DNA of 64,000 bases from Crocinitomicaceae bacterium (GCA_016719925.1 JADJYC010000007.1:1-64000); one strand, 5' to 3'; shown: positions 47,013 to 57,300, counted from the stretch's first letter. A program made the numbers and translations. Notes: generated by a model from the letters alone, not told the origin.

Positions 47013-47693
47013 TCAAACCAGCATTTCCAGTTCAGCAAGTGCCGCTTTAATGTTATTACGGACAGCAACAATATTGGCGTCCATCATGTAACAGGGAGCA
47101 GTAACTACTTTGTATTTTGTATCAACCAAAACTTCGCGTACGGTTTTCATGGTTGTTGTGGCGCCTGTTTTTTCAAGTCCCGCATTAAATGCAGGAATGT
47201 CATACGGAGATGGTTCAGCATTTGAACCCAAAGTCATGTTGAGATGAATATCTGAACCTTCCAGCGCTTTGGCCAGCACAACCGGACTCACACATAATGC
47301 TGCAATTGGTTTACCAATATTAATCAGATTCACAATAAATAATTTTACTTCCGGCATAATTTCACCATCTGGTCCGGCAAAAGCCCATTTGGTAAAGTTT
47401 TTTGCTGAACCAAATCCACCCGGAATTACCAGTGCATCCAGTTCGGCAGGACTTACCTGCATGATATTTCTAATTTCACCGCGGGCAATGCGTGCTGATT
47501 CAACCAGCATGTTGCGTGATTCATTCATTTCTTCACCATTGGTATGATTGATGACATGATGCTGCGGCTTGTCAACACTGATGCAAACGTAGTCGTGATT
47601 TGATTCTTTGATCGCAAGCATGGTTAATACAGCTTCCTGAATTTCTGCTCCGTCATATACGCCGCAACCTGAAAGTAAAATTCCAATCTTCAT
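47013..47693 (-). CDS. elbB: Isoprenoid biosynthesis glyoxalase ElbB
   Basis: 226 residues from 47693 (MKIGILLSGCGVYDGAEIQE), a DJ-1/PfpI-fold protein. Family features: LVIPGGFGSAKNFTKWA, and AALCVSPVVLAKAL with the nucleophilic Cys. E. coli ElbB enhances isoprenoid yield and has glyoxalase activity. An upstream ATG at 47798 would add an unsupported 35-residue leader. Its promoter region is shared with the divergent DCC-family gene. Confidence 0.9.
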   Translation of the reverse strand: MKIGILLSGCGVYDGAEIQEAVLTMLAIKESNHDYVCISVDKPQHHVINHTNGEEMNESRNMLVESARIARGEIRNIMQVSPAELDALVIPGGFGSAKNFTKWAFAGPDGEIMPEVKLFIVNLINIGKPIAALCVSPVVLAKALEGSDIHLNMTLGSNAEPSPYDIPAFNAGLEKTGATTTMKTVREVLVDTKYKVVTAPCYMMDANIVAVRNNIKAALAELEMLV

Positions 47694-47699
47694 TTTATG

Positions 47700-47707
47700 T
47701 AATTTTG
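47700..47707 (+). promoter_or_regulatory. Bacteroidota-type promoter -7 element TAATTTTG
   Basis: Exact TAnnTTTG match, 24 bases before the DCC-family gene start at 47732. Confidence 0.45.
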
Positions 47708-47731
47708 TTCCTATAAAGGTATAAAATTCTA

Positions 47732-48155
47732 ATGAGTGAAAATGCAGCATACAATCCAATTGTCTTTTATGACGGAGACTGCGGTTTTTGTAATTCATCC
47801 GTGCAGTTCATATTGAACAAACGCAAGCGTGATTTTTACTTTCTTCCGCTTCAGTCAGATCAGGCAAAAAAGCTCCTGAATAAATTTGGCGCTGAAATAA
47901 AAATGGATACCATTTATTTTTTGAAAGATGAAAAATTATACACCCGCTCAAGTGCTGCACTTCAAATTTGTAAAGGTTTAAAAGGAGGATATCCGCTGTT
48001 GTTTGGTTTTTATATTTTACCCAAATTTCTGCGTGATCCCTTTTTACAATTTTGTTGCCGCAAGACGCTATAAATTAAGACAGGGTTATTGCATGATTCC
48101 AAAACCTGAAGAACAAAAATATTTTATAAAACAGACTGATGAAATATCATCTTAA
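47732..48155 (+). CDS. DCC-family (DUF393) thiol-disulfide oxidoreductase (one frameshift)
   Basis: Starts MSENAAYNPIVFYDGDCGFCNSSVQFI: the DxxCxxC motif (DGDCGFC) defines the DCC family. The frame change near 48050 restores a C-terminus with FVAARRYKLRQGYCMIPKPEEQKYF instead of an early stop at 48073. Joined length about 141 residues, as usual. Overlaps the next gene by 17 bases, so co-transcribed with the pseudouridine synthase. Confidence 0.82.
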
Positions 48156-48981
48156 AAAAGACACAACACTCACTGAATTTTTGAAGACACACTACGCCGG
48201 TGCTTCCAATTCTACTTTGAAAAATTTTATCCGCAACAGACAAATAAAGGTGAACGGCATTGTTTGTGAAAGTATGGATATCAGAATGAAACAGGGTGAT
48301 GAAGTGATTGTTGACCGGATTGGTGAAAAACAAAAAACCAAACTTCCGTTTAATTTGATTTATGAAGATGACACCATTTTGATTGTCAACAAGCAAACCG
48401 GAATTCTCACCAGCGGTGAAGGAATTACCAAACGTCCGACATTACACAAATTAGTCAGTGATTATCTGCAGCAAAAGTCAAAAGGTAAAATACGTGCACA
48501 TGTGGTGCACCGCTTAGACAAAGAGGTTGGCGGTTTAGTGATGTTTGCAACCACTGAAAAAATTGTCGAACATTTACAGACAAACTGGAAAACCTACACA
48601 AAAAAATACCTGGCACTCACCAGAAACACCCCTGAAAAACCAAGCGGAACAATCGATACTTTTCTGGTTGAAAAAAATCTAAAGATGAACGTTCAGCACA
48701 ACGCATCTGAAAACGCGGTTAAAGCAATCACACACTACAAGTGGCTGCGCTTTGAGAAAAAAAATTCGCTGATAGAAGTTACGCTTGACACCGGCAAGAA
48801 AAACCAGATACGTGTTCACCTTTCACACATTGGCTGCCCTATCATTGGTGATGTAAAATACGGAGACACAACCAAAACACAGGTTAGATTATTGAGTTAT
48901 TCTTTGGAGATAATTCATCCGGTGACGGGGAAAAAGATGCAGTGGAAAATTGAACCGGAGAGGAGTTTTTTGGTTTGTTGA
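48139..48981 (+). CDS. RluA family pseudouridine synthase
   Basis: 280 residues. N-terminal S4-like RNA-binding segment (TEFLKTHYAGASNSTLKNFIRNRQIKVNG), then catalytic motif VHRLDKEVGGLVMFA with the essential Asp, and a late IRVHLSHIGCPIIGDVKYG. The exact uridine target (23S rRNA or tRNA) cannot be read from the motifs. Its TGA stop is immediately followed by a heptamer tract. Confidence 0.92.
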   Translation: MKYHLKKDTTLTEFLKTHYAGASNSTLKNFIRNRQIKVNGIVCESMDIRMKQGDEVIVDRIGEKQKTKLPFNLIYEDDTILIVNKQTGILTSGEGITKRPTLHKLVSDYLQQKSKGKIRAHVVHRLDKEVGGLVMFATTEKIVEHLQTNWKTYTKKYLALTRNTPEKPSGTIDTFLVEKNLKMNVQHNASENAVKAITHYKWLRFEKKNSLIEVTLDTGKKNQIRVHLSHIGCPIIGDVKYGDTTKTQVRLLSYSLEIIHPVTGKKMQWKIEPERSFLVC

Positions 48982-49026
48982 GGGCAAAGGGGGCTAAGGA
49001 CAGAGGGCAGAGGGCAGAAGGCTTAG
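48982..49026 (+). repeat. Short heptamer tract at the RluA-type gene stop
   Basis: Directly after TGA: GGGCAAA, one extra G, GGGCTAA, GGACAGA, GGGCAGA, GGGCAGA, AGGCTTA. The order GGGCTAA-GGACAGA again matches the other loci. Confidence 0.85.
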
Positions 49027-49027
49027 A

Positions 49028-49135
49028 GACAGTGCATAAAAGCAGTAGTGCAACATTGATTAAATGTACTGAACTTAATAGTACTCATCAAGTCGGACAA
49101 TTTTTTTTAATAAATTTCTTTTCTGTTAGGAGGTC
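49028..49135. repeat. Inverted-repeat element fragment (copy A), overlapping the wecB 3' end
   Basis: About 100 bases that align with 53480-53580: both contain GCATAAAAG, AGTAGTGC/AGTAGCGC, TTGATTAAA, GTACTGAACTTAA and a T-rich block ending TTTAATAAATTTC. The last 45 bases are part of the wecB coding end. Confidence 0.75.
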
Positions 49136-50195
49136 TACAATTCTCTTTGAAGCATAACCGTCACCGTAGATAGTATTAAAGTCTGTCAGTTTGTTTTTAT
49201 TTAACTTCATGATTACAGAATCTAGATCATTGTCGGAATCTTCAATGTATTTTGAAATACCTGAATTGATTCCTTCCATTCGTTCCGTTTTTGTTCTGAA
49301 CAAAAGAGTTGGTACGCCTAAATAAGCTGCTTCTTCTTGTATTCCACCAGAATCTGTAATTATCAATCGGGCTCTTTTGTAAAATTCAAACATTTCAAAA
49401 AATGAAACAGGCTGAATAATTTTCAAATTAGTTAATTGAATGTTGATATTGAACTCTATGTTAAATCCCGGATTGTCAATACAAATAAATGATTTATTAG
49501 GATTGTTTTGGACAAATTGAATTATGCGATTTTTTATTGACTGGAAATCATTTTTAATATTTTCTCTTCTATGAATTGTAATTAAAATCAAATTATTATC
49601 TGCAATATTGATGTTTTTAAATTCGGTAATATCTTTGAATTGCCTTAAATTGTCGATTACCGTATTGCCCGTCACCACTATTGAATTTGGCGAAATTCCT
49701 TCATCGATCAGTTTTTTTTCTGCATTAGCAGTTGGAGCAAAATGCATGGTAGCAATTGTAGAAATCGTTTTCCGAAAATACTCCTCAGGGAAAGGTTGAC
49801 TAAAATCGTCCGTTCTTAGACCAGCTTCAATGTGAATAAAAGGAATTTTTCATAAAAAGCATATTGTGCAGATGAAAAAGAAGTGCAGGTGTCCCCTGAC
49901 CAATGATAGCATCTATGAAAATATTAAGGGCTTCTAATTTTGATTTTAGCTCATTAAATTCAAGCAATAATAATCCATTTAAAAGTGATAAGCTGTCGCT
50001 ATTTCTAATTAATTCGAATTGATGATCAACATCAATATTAAAATAATCCAAGTCTTGTTGTATAAAATCTTTATGCTGATTCGTATTGATTATGTACAAT
50101 TTTTCTCTCTGATTCCGTAAACGAAACTCATTGATAAGGGGTGCCAGTTTGATAAGTTCTGGGCGAGTTCCGAAAACGATAAGTATTTTACGCAT
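49088..50195 (-). CDS. wecB: UDP-N-acetylglucosamine 2-epimerase (non-hydrolyzing), WecB (one frameshift)
   Basis: Makes UDP-ManNAc for surface glycans. Starts MRKILIVFGTRPELIKLAPLI; the frame changes near 49846 and resumes with IEAGLRTDDFSQPFPEE. Also visible: GNTVIDNLRQF, LITIHRRENI, ITDSGGIQEEAAYLGVPTLLFRTKTER. Joined length about 369 residues. Last gene of an overlapping operon: its start overlaps the FkbM gene end by 8 bases. The C-terminal residues (EKKFIKKNCPT) lie in repeat copy A. Confidence 0.9.
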
Positions 50196-50925
50196 TTTCT
50201 GGTTTAAAAAAGAAGTTTTTCCCTGAGTAATTATTTTTATTGTATGGAATTAAAGTATTACCTTTCCGAAAAAATATATTGTAATTGTATTTTTTTATCA
50301 GGTCTAAAACCAAATTCCTTTTTTCATTGTCCCAAAGTTCACAATAAATCAGTGGCTTGTTGTTTTCTATGATTTTTTTAGCGCCTTCAAATATTTGATA
50401 TTCAAAGTTCTCTGCCACTATTTTTATCCCATCTATTTTTATTGTATTTATCTCTATTCTGTTATCTAAAATATCCAGCTCTATAATTTCGGACAATCCT
50501 TCATTGTAATCTGATATTGTGCTGTCCTTTATGTGAGCCATCCCTTGCTTTTTAACTCCGTTTAAAACGGGTAATATTATTTCTCTCTTCTCCTGTTTAT
50601 TTCCTAACCCCAAATTATATGTGAATACATTATTTGAGTTAAAATAGTTGACAACTCTATTCAAAACTTTAAAGTTGGTAGTTAATGGCTCATATGCAAA
50701 GACCATTCTGTTTTTTCCTCCTTTTTTCAAAGGAATAGTTGTAATTCCGGTGCAGGCACCTATAACCACGATTGTTGCATTCTCATTTAGAAGTTCATTA
50801 AAAAACAAAAAATCTGATTTTCTTCCATCAAGAGAAAGAGTTCTAATTTTGAATATGCTAAAAATCTTAAGATATCTTTCGTATCCTAAAATATAATGTA
50901 GAATTTTTATAATTGACTCTTTCAA
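50188..50925 (-). CDS. FkbM family methyltransferase
   Basis: 245 residues. The glycine-rich SAM loop is ATIVVIGACTGITTIPLKKG, where Asp of the usual VLDIGAN motif is replaced. The family-specific KIDGIKIVAENFEYQIFEGAKKIIENNKPLIYCEL (normally KIDVEGAE) is clearly recognisable. FkbM enzymes O-methylate sugars or polyketides; in a glycan operon a sugar O-methylation is likely. Its start overlaps the end of the glycosyltransferase gene by 4 bases. Confidence 0.85.
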   Translation of the reverse strand: MKESIIKILHYILGYERYLKIFSIFKIRTLSLDGRKSDFLFFNELLNENATIVVIGACTGITTIPLKKGGKNRMVFAYEPLTTNFKVLNRVVNYFNSNNVFTYNLGLGNKQEKREIILPVLNGVKKQGMAHIKDSTISDYNEGLSEIIELDILDNRIEINTIKIDGIKIVAENFEYQIFEGAKKIIENNKPLIYCELWDNEKRNLVLDLIKKYNYNIFFRKGNTLIPYNKNNYSGKNFFFKPENA

Positions 50926-52098
50926 TTCTGATTGAGAATTAGTTTAGTAAATAAATTATTTTGTATTTCCCAGGAATAGTGCTCTTTCACAAATTTATAG
51001 CCTTCTTGTCCTATTTCAAACGTTTTCTTTTCATTGTTTAATAATTCCATAATTGCTTTTGAGAATTCGACAGACGTATTAGCTTCGATTATAGCTTTGT
51101 TATTGGGAGCATTTATGGCGTTGTTGGATAAAGTGCTTACAATACAAGGTGTTTTCATTGCCATTGCTTGTAATATTTTGTTTTGAAGACCAATGCTTAT
51201 TTTCATTGGGGCAAGCATGATCTTTGAAATCGCTATTGAGTCGCTAATGTCTTCGAAGTTTTCAATTATATCAATGTTTTGAGATTGGAAATTTTTTAAT
51301 ATGTTTGGGTGCATTAATACCTGCAATAAGCAATTTAATATTTGGTTTGTATTTTTTGACAAGAGGAATTATTTCATTTAATAGAAAATGGATAGCATCA
51401 ATATTAGGCGGATAACCTAAATTACCCATAAATAATAAATCATATATTTTTTCTTGCGTCTTAGGATAAAATGAATCAAAGTCTACCCCATTTGGAATAA
51501 CATTAATTTCATTTGCTCTTGTACTTTGAATTGATTTTTTGTCCTGATTCGAAATAATACAGAATTTATCTATGAAATTAAAGACCTTCGCCTCATAGTT
51601 ACAAAGTTGATTTTTTTCATAAGTGAATAGAAGGCGCTTAAAAACATTAGGTTCAATCTCCTGTCTTTTTTCCATGCCTTTTGCGAATGCATCCATAAAA
51701 TCAAGTGATTTAATGATTTTGCTAATGTCTTTTACATATTCTGTCGTGCGAATTAAATGGCAATGAATATGGTCGGGTTTAATTTTATCCGACAGTCTTT
51801 CTACCTCTTTCTTTATTCCATTATTGTAAAAAAAGGCAACTTGCAATGGGATTTTTTTAAACGGACTTAATAATAACTGAATTATCCTTTTGTGCAAAGG
51901 CAAAACGAATACGTTAATAGATTTACAAAATGGTGATAAGGCTTCAATATTTTTATCAGAAACCTTACTTTCATTTATTGCAATTAAATGTACTTCGTTA
52001 CTTTCAGCCAAGTATTTTAGTTGAAAATACACCCTTAATTGATCTCCTTTGTTTAGTGGGTAAGGGAAGCGGGATGTTATAAATAAGATCCTAGCCAA
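50922..52098 (-). CDS. Glycosyltransferase family 4 (one frameshift)
   Basis: GT-B fold. Starts MARILFITSRFPYPLNKGDQLRVY, has EINVIPNGVDFDSFYP and DLLFMGNLGYPPNIDAIHFL, and, after a frame change near 51290, the donor-site region ILAPMKISIGLQNKILQAMAMKTPCIVS (in place of the common EGFG-type). Joined length about 391 residues. It likely transfers a sugar onto a lipid-linked or polymer acceptor; it is in an operon with SGNH, FkbM and wecB genes. Confidence 0.85.
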
Positions 52099-52675
52099 TG
52101 TCTATCCCTTTATCTTTAAGGATATATTTGGAAATCTGATCTGAAAAATTCTCAATTCCGGACCGGTTCAAATGTACTCCATCAAAAAAATCCTTTTCAG
52201 TATGATTCAAATCGAGCGTACGTAAATCATGGTCTTTCGCCAGTTGATTTATCACTTTATTGAAAGTAGAGATTGTTTCGTTCATTTCAATAGAATATGG
52301 ATACATGATTCCTTTATGAAATTGCGGGATAGAAAAAATAATTACATTTTTGTTTGACGTTAGAAATTTTGTTTTGATAATAATCTGATTCATTGCAATT
52401 TTAAAATCGTCAACTGATGTTTTCTCTTTGATATCGTTTGTTCCTATTAAAATGGAAGTAACGGACGATTTGTGTTCTTGAAGAGAAGAAAAATGTTTGT
52501 CGGTGTATCTTGCCAGGTCAATAGCCTTAAATCCACTTACGGAATGATTAATAACATTCCAATGTTTATTTAAACTGGCACTTAGCTTGTTTCCAACTAA
52601 TTCAGGATAACCTAAATAAGTTCTTGCACCAATCGTAATACTGTCGCCAAATGCAATATATGTTTCCCAGTTCAT
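52091..52675 (-). CDS. SGNH/GDSL hydrolase
   Basis: 194 residues. Block I IAFGDSITIGARTYLGYP (catalytic Ser), block III IGTNDIKEKT, and block V DGVHLNRSG with catalytic Asp-x-x-His are all present. No signal peptide. Acts as an esterase or acetyl-removing enzyme, possibly deacetylating surface glycan or precursors (inference from the operon). First gene of the operon; start overlaps the next by 8 bases. Confidence 0.88.
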   Translation of the reverse strand: MNWETYIAFGDSITIGARTYLGYPELVGNKLSASLNKHWNVINHSVSGFKAIDLARYTDKHFSSLQEHKSSVTSILIGTNDIKEKTSVDDFKIAMNQIIIKTKFLTSNKNVIIFSIPQFHKGIMYPYSIEMNETISTFNKVINQLAKDHDLRTLDLNHTEKDFFDGVHLNRSGIENFSDQISKYILKDKGIDIG

Positions 52676-52710
52676 ATTAAAATGTGTCTAAATGTCATCA
52701 TAAAAATACC

Positions 52711-52846
52711 GCTAACGGACTACGCATAAAAGTAGCGCAACCTTGATTAAAGATAACCAACTTCAAGTTAAAGCCAAACGTTGGCGGATAAATATCTGCT
52801 GAACTGCGGTTTGGCGAAGGATGGATATCCTTCGCCGCTGGGAGTT
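52711..52846. repeat. Inverted-repeat element (copy B) downstream of hicB, with a perfect 10-bp hairpin
   Basis: Contains CTAACGGACTACGCATAAAAG followed by AGCGCAACCTTGATTAAAG, shared with copies A and C. It ends with a near-palindrome GCCAAACGTTGGC and a perfect stem GGCGAAGGAT-GGAT-ATCCTTCGCC (52813-52836) just before the hicB stop. Together it looks like a structured recombination site or terminator. Confidence 0.7.
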
Positions 52847-53236
52847 TTACACGAATCTAATGTCAGATAATTCTTTTCCGATTGTATGTATTCCCTGAAT
52901 GATTTTGTCCGTTTGTTTTGCGGATGGATTTTTTCGTCCTTGCACATATTGTGAAAGTAAAGTCGGATTCATTCCGATACGCTGTGCCAAGAAATTTGCA
53001 TTGAGTACCCGATAATATTGAAAGAATTGTTTTAAGTCAAGATTCAATTTGATGTTTTTCGCGTCGACAAAGTAACCACTTTCTTCATATTCAAGATTCA
53101 ATGCGTCAATTAAATTTTCGTATAAAGATGTAATGTCCTTTGCGGTCGAAAAGACAGCCATGTCTTCAGCATAAGCAGAGTAACCGGTTTTAGTTTTTTC
53201 AACCGTTACGTTAATTTTTTTTGTCAACTTCTTCAT
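52847..53236 (-). CDS. hicB: HicB-like antitoxin with C-terminal HTH
   Basis: 129 residues. The N-terminal degenerate RNase-H-like HicB domain (INVTVEKTKTGYSAYAEDMAVFSTAKDITSLYENLIDAL) is followed by an Xre-type HTH (NANFLAQRIGMNPTLLSQYVQGRKNPSAKQTDKIIQGI). This is the DNA-binding type B antitoxin that neutralises HicA and represses its own operon. It starts 4 bases after hicA. Neighbour repeats suggest recent mobility. Confidence 0.88.
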   Translation of the reverse strand: MKKLTKKINVTVEKTKTGYSAYAEDMAVFSTAKDITSLYENLIDALNLEYEESGYFVDAKNIKLNLDLKQFFQYYRVLNANFLAQRIGMNPTLLSQYVQGRKNPSAKQTDKIIQGIHTIGKELSDIRFV

Positions 53237-53240
53237 AATC

Positions 53241-53435
53241 CTACTTTTTAATTCCGGCTTGTTTGAACAATTTTTTTTCTAATCCTCTACCAAGTTCGCT
53301 GCTTCCATGATTTGGAAAAATAATAATCCCTTCCTTGGTGTCATGAATTAGTTTCATATGTGATCCGCTTTGTGATATGACATACCATCCGTCTTTCTTC
53401 AAAATTCTTAAAGCTTCGGAACATTTCATATACAA
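53241..53435 (-). CDS. hicA: HicA family mRNA interferase toxin
   Basis: 64 residues (MYMKCSEALRILKKDGWYVISQSGSHMKLIHD...), with the catalytic His in the GSH motif of the double-stranded-RNA-binding-like fold. Normal HicA length. Ribosome-independent mRNA cleavage is expected. It is directly followed by hicB in the same operon, toxin first, the usual order of HicAB. Confidence 0.9.
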   Translation of the reverse strand: MYMKCSEALRILKKDGWYVISQSGSHMKLIHDTKEGIIIFPNHGSSELGRGLEKKLFKQAGIKK

Positions 53436-53479
53436 AGGTAAATAATAATTTACTTTCTCGCAAGGATTTTGCCAAATTT

Positions 53480-53680
53480 AAATGGAGCATAACGGACTAC
53501 GCATAAAAGTAGTAGCGCAGCCTTGATTAAAAGTACTGAACTTAAAAGTTCCCACCAAGCGGAACAAAAACTTTTTTAATAAATTTCGTTGTTTAAAAAA
53601 TTTTTGTGGAGCGGCCCATTGGGCAAAAACAGAAAGTGAGTGTACCAAAAGCGCTATTACTTTTTATGCGATGTTAGGTA
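53480..53680. repeat. Inverted-repeat element (copy C) between hicA and the lipoprotein gene
   Basis: About 200 bases with imperfect inverted ends: left GCATAACGGACTACGCATAA...AGTAGTAGCGC (53487-53518) and right GCGCTATTACTTTTTATGCG...TGTTAGGT (53651-53679). Roughly 28 bases pair with few mismatches. Its middle contains a segment homologous to copy A and to the last codons of wecB (KFIKK). No open reading frame of note inside. Confidence 0.75.
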
Positions 53681-53702
53681 ATCGTTTAATACTCCTAAGT
53701 CG

Positions 53703-54176
53703 CTATTGTTTCGGTCCGGTTCCTTCATTCACATAAACGTCGCCAGAAGTTTCATATGTGATTACATTACTTGTAAAGTTTCCACTTCCTGAAGCGTAAT
53801 ATGGTCCGCTTACTTGTTGAGATGGAATTGAGAAATTACTTCCTGCCATTAGAGCAAAATAATTACTTCCGTCATTCCATAAATTATTCAAATAGATTGT
53901 ATCCGCTGAAGTTCCGCCTGTCGTAACTTGAAGAGTATAAGTAACAGCTTCGGAAAAAGATCCGAACATAAATAAAGTGTCGGTCACGAGATAATTTCCT
54001 AAATACGGGTCGCGAGGATCTGGTTCAGGTTCTGGAAAAATGCAACTTCCATCATCTTTTTTCGCATCAGCGTCATAATTGGTCGCTGCCGAATCTGTAC
54101 AGCCTTCTTTCTTACAACTTGTGGAAAGTCCTACTACTAGGATTATTCCGACGAATAATATTTTGTTCATTTGCAT
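53703..54176 (-). CDS. Hypothetical lipoprotein
   Basis: 157 residues with a lipobox (VGLSTSC) and then GCTDSAATNYDADAKKDDGSC, the small Cys-containing module frequent after lipoboxes in Bacteroidota. A short Pro/Glu-rich linker (PEPEPDPRDP) leads into a beta-rich domain (YLVTDTLFMFGSFSEAVTYTLQVTTGGTS). Surface or periplasmic; function unknown. Located between repeat copy C and the heptamer/palindrome block. Confidence 0.7.
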   Translation of the reverse strand: MQMNKILFVGIILVVGLSTSCKKEGCTDSAATNYDADAKKDDGSCIFPEPEPDPRDPYLGNYLVTDTLFMFGSFSEAVTYTLQVTTGGTSADTIYLNNLWNDGSNYFALMAGSNFSIPSQQVSGPYYASGSGNFTSNVITYETSGDVYVNEGTGPKQ

Positions 54177-54259
54177 AATTTATAGATTTTATTTTTTTTA
54201 ATGTTACCTAACAAATTCCTAAACGCAAAAACATTCTTCCTAAAAACCAAAAAAAACAA

Positions 54260-54299
54260 TTCCCCTTTGTCCCTGTCTGCTTGACGCAGTCAGGCAGGC
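54260..54299. repeat. 40-bp palindrome-bearing repeat, copy 2
   Basis: Reverse complement of 37442-37481, identical over 40 bases. It is preceded on the minus strand by heptamers from the SpoIIE stop. Confidence 0.9.
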
Positions 54300-54320
54300 T
54301 TAGTCCTCTGTCCTTAGCCC
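54300..54320 (-). repeat. Three heptamers adjoining the SpoIIE gene stop
   Basis: On the minus strand, directly after the TGA at 54321-54323: GGGCTAA, GGACAGA, GGACTAA, then the palindrome block. Confidence 0.9.
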
Positions 54321-57300
54321 TCATTTAATAACCGAACTAACATCAAACCCAATCACGCAAACGTCATCAATCTGTTCATGATCACCCATCCATCTTACCA
54401 ATTCTTTTTCAAGTTCATCACGTTGTTTGGAGTAAGAATCAAAACAATGCTGGAGAATAAATTCTTTCATGTTTTTTACCATGTATTTTTTTCCTTTGTC
54501 TCCACCAAACTGATCAGCGTATCCGTCACTGGTCATGTAAAATTTCATTCCCTCTTTGAGCGTAATGGTATGTTCATCAAAAACCTGATCATCGGGGGTA
54601 AAGCCTGCCACCGCCACTTTGTTTGCTTTCACTTCTTCAACGGTTCCGTTTTCTACAATCCACAATGGTCTGTTGGCGCCGGCATACAACATGGTTTTTG
54701 TTTTGAGATCAATCATACAAATGGCGGCATCCATACCATCCCGGGTGGAACCTTTTTCACCATCCTGCTTAAGTGATTTTTTAATTGACTTACTTAATTC
54801 AGAAAGAATTTTTCCGGGATTTACCACACGTAATTCATTCACAATATTGTTCAATCTGTCTGACCCAATCATACTCATAAAGGCACCGGGAACACCATGT
54901 CCTGTACAATCTGCACACACAACAATCAGCTTATTGTCTTTTTCCTGAAACCAGTAGAAGTCACCTGATACAACATCTTTCGGACGGAACAATACAAATG
55001 AATCAGGCATCCATTTTTTCATTTCATCTTCCAGCGGAAGAATGGCAAGCTGAATTCTTTTTGCATAATTGATACTGTCCTGAATTTCTTTTTGCTGATG
55101 TTCGAGTACTTCATTTTTATCCTGAATTTCACGGGTACGTTCTTCAACTATTCCTTCCAGCCATTGGTTTTGTCTTTTCAGATGAACTGAACTTATTTTT
55201 ACTCCGGCAAATAAAATAATGATGAATGCAACCACATACAATACATACGCCCATGCAGTTCGATACCAGGGAGGAAGAATGGTAAAGGTGAATGCAGCTT
55301 CTTCTGAAATGTGTCCGTAAATATTTCTTGCTTTTACTTTAAATATATAATCACCTTCATGCAGGTTTGTAAAATTTGCATCATTTTTTGTACTCCATTC
55401 TGACCATTCTTCATCATGTCCTTCCAGTAAAAAAGAAAATTCAGGTGTATGCTCATCTTCAAAATACGGAGCTGAAAAACGGAAATAAACATCGTTGAAT
55501 GAATACGCAATTTCATAGTACTTATCAGCGTTTTGATTCATCTGAACTATTCCATTACTATCAGCAAAAGCACCATTAAACAAGACAGAATCTCTGTCTA
55601 CAGAAAACTCTCTGATGAGAGAATAAAAAGTGGATTTATATTTTTTCTGGGAATTTTTTTCATAACGGATTAATCCGTCTGCACAACCAATCCAGAATAC
55701 TCCGTTTTCTTCCAGATAAAATTCGTTTACACGGCCGTAGTTAATACCCCAGAAAGGTTTATTAATGAATGATTTTGTTTCATAATCATAATAACCGATT
55801 TTATCATCTGCACAAAACCAGGTGCGGTCCTTGTCTTCCTGAATTAACAATAACTGATCAACAAAAACAGAATCATAAAAGGGTTCACCCTGAAACATAC
55901 CGCGATAATAAGTAGGATCACTTTTCAAACTATCATCCAAACCTTTTACCATTTCATCTTCATGTATGAATGACAACAATCCCTGATTTGAACCAAATAC
56001 CATCCGGTTATTGAATAAAATTGGTTTTCCCAGCTGATCATCATTTAATCCATCCATGAATGAATAGGCATCCAAAACAAAATTGGAAGGATCCATTTTT
56101 AATCTGTAAATACCCGCTCCCACACTACCAATCCATAAATCATTTTTATATACAGGGTCAAGTTCAGCACTCAGAAAACGCGCTGATAAATTTTCTGAAG
56201 TCCATATCTGATTAAATGAACGGTCATAAACAAAAATTCCGCCTGAGCCTGCAGTAACAAATAAATTATGGGGATTGGAAAAGAAAATCACATTTGCATT
56301 TGTATTGTTTATTTTCAGATAATTTCCGGATAGACCCTGCTCATTTTCAACAAAAGAATTCAGTTTGTAAATCCCTTCAGATGTTGCGATATACAGCACG
56401 TCATCCACAATACAAAAATCCCAGACCTGATTACGGATAGAAGCAACACTTTCAAATTCAGCAGTACCAAATTTGGAATTTGACTGTACAAATAATCCAA
56501 ATGAAGTTCCTACAAACAACTTTCCTTTGTAGCGGATCATTGCTTCCACATTTCCCTCAATTCCGGCCTTTTCATTAAAGTAAGAAAGCGGCGAATGATA
56601 ATTCACTTTTGAAATTCCGTTGCCTAAAGTCAGCCATAAGTTTTGATCTCTGTCTTCAAAAATATTTTTCACTTCATTGGAACGCATTCCTTTACTGCGG
56701 TCAATGCGCTTCAGAATTTTCCCGTTTTCATCAATGATTACAATACCGTTAGTGATTGTTGCCAGCGCAATACTTCCCTCTGACAAACGCAGTGCACCAA
56801 TAATTCCAAACTGATTGAGCAGAGCACCTTCCTGAACTAACTCCCGGGAAACTCCGTTTTTCCATTTCCATAAACCAATTTCCTGACTGACAAAAAGCAG
56901 GGAATCATTACTGGTTTTAAAAACACCAAACAGTCCGTAATCTTTAAACTGCTCTGTTCCGCCCAGCGTGATCAACTGACCATTTTCCATTTTCTGAATT
57001 CCAACCTGACGGGAGCGCAGATACAATTCGCCGTCACAGATATAACTCAGGTGAAAACTGTTTTCAGGATAATGAGTCAGAATTGATTTTGACGCAGGAG
57101 AATATTCTATCAGCGATTCATAGGATTGAAAATAAATTTTATCTGAAGCGGCATGAATTTTCCAAACATCAAAAAAGAACAAATCTTCTTCTTTGAATTT
57201 TGGAAGTAAAGATTGATAAACCATTGTACCCGTTGAGTCAGGACATAAATATCCGATTTCACCGGATGCACCGGCGTATATTACTCCAGTGCTGTCAATA

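Noticed and set aside
48982..54323. Insertion sequence or transposon
   Set aside because: No transposase or resolvase reading frame found; the repeats have no target-site duplications that I can identify.
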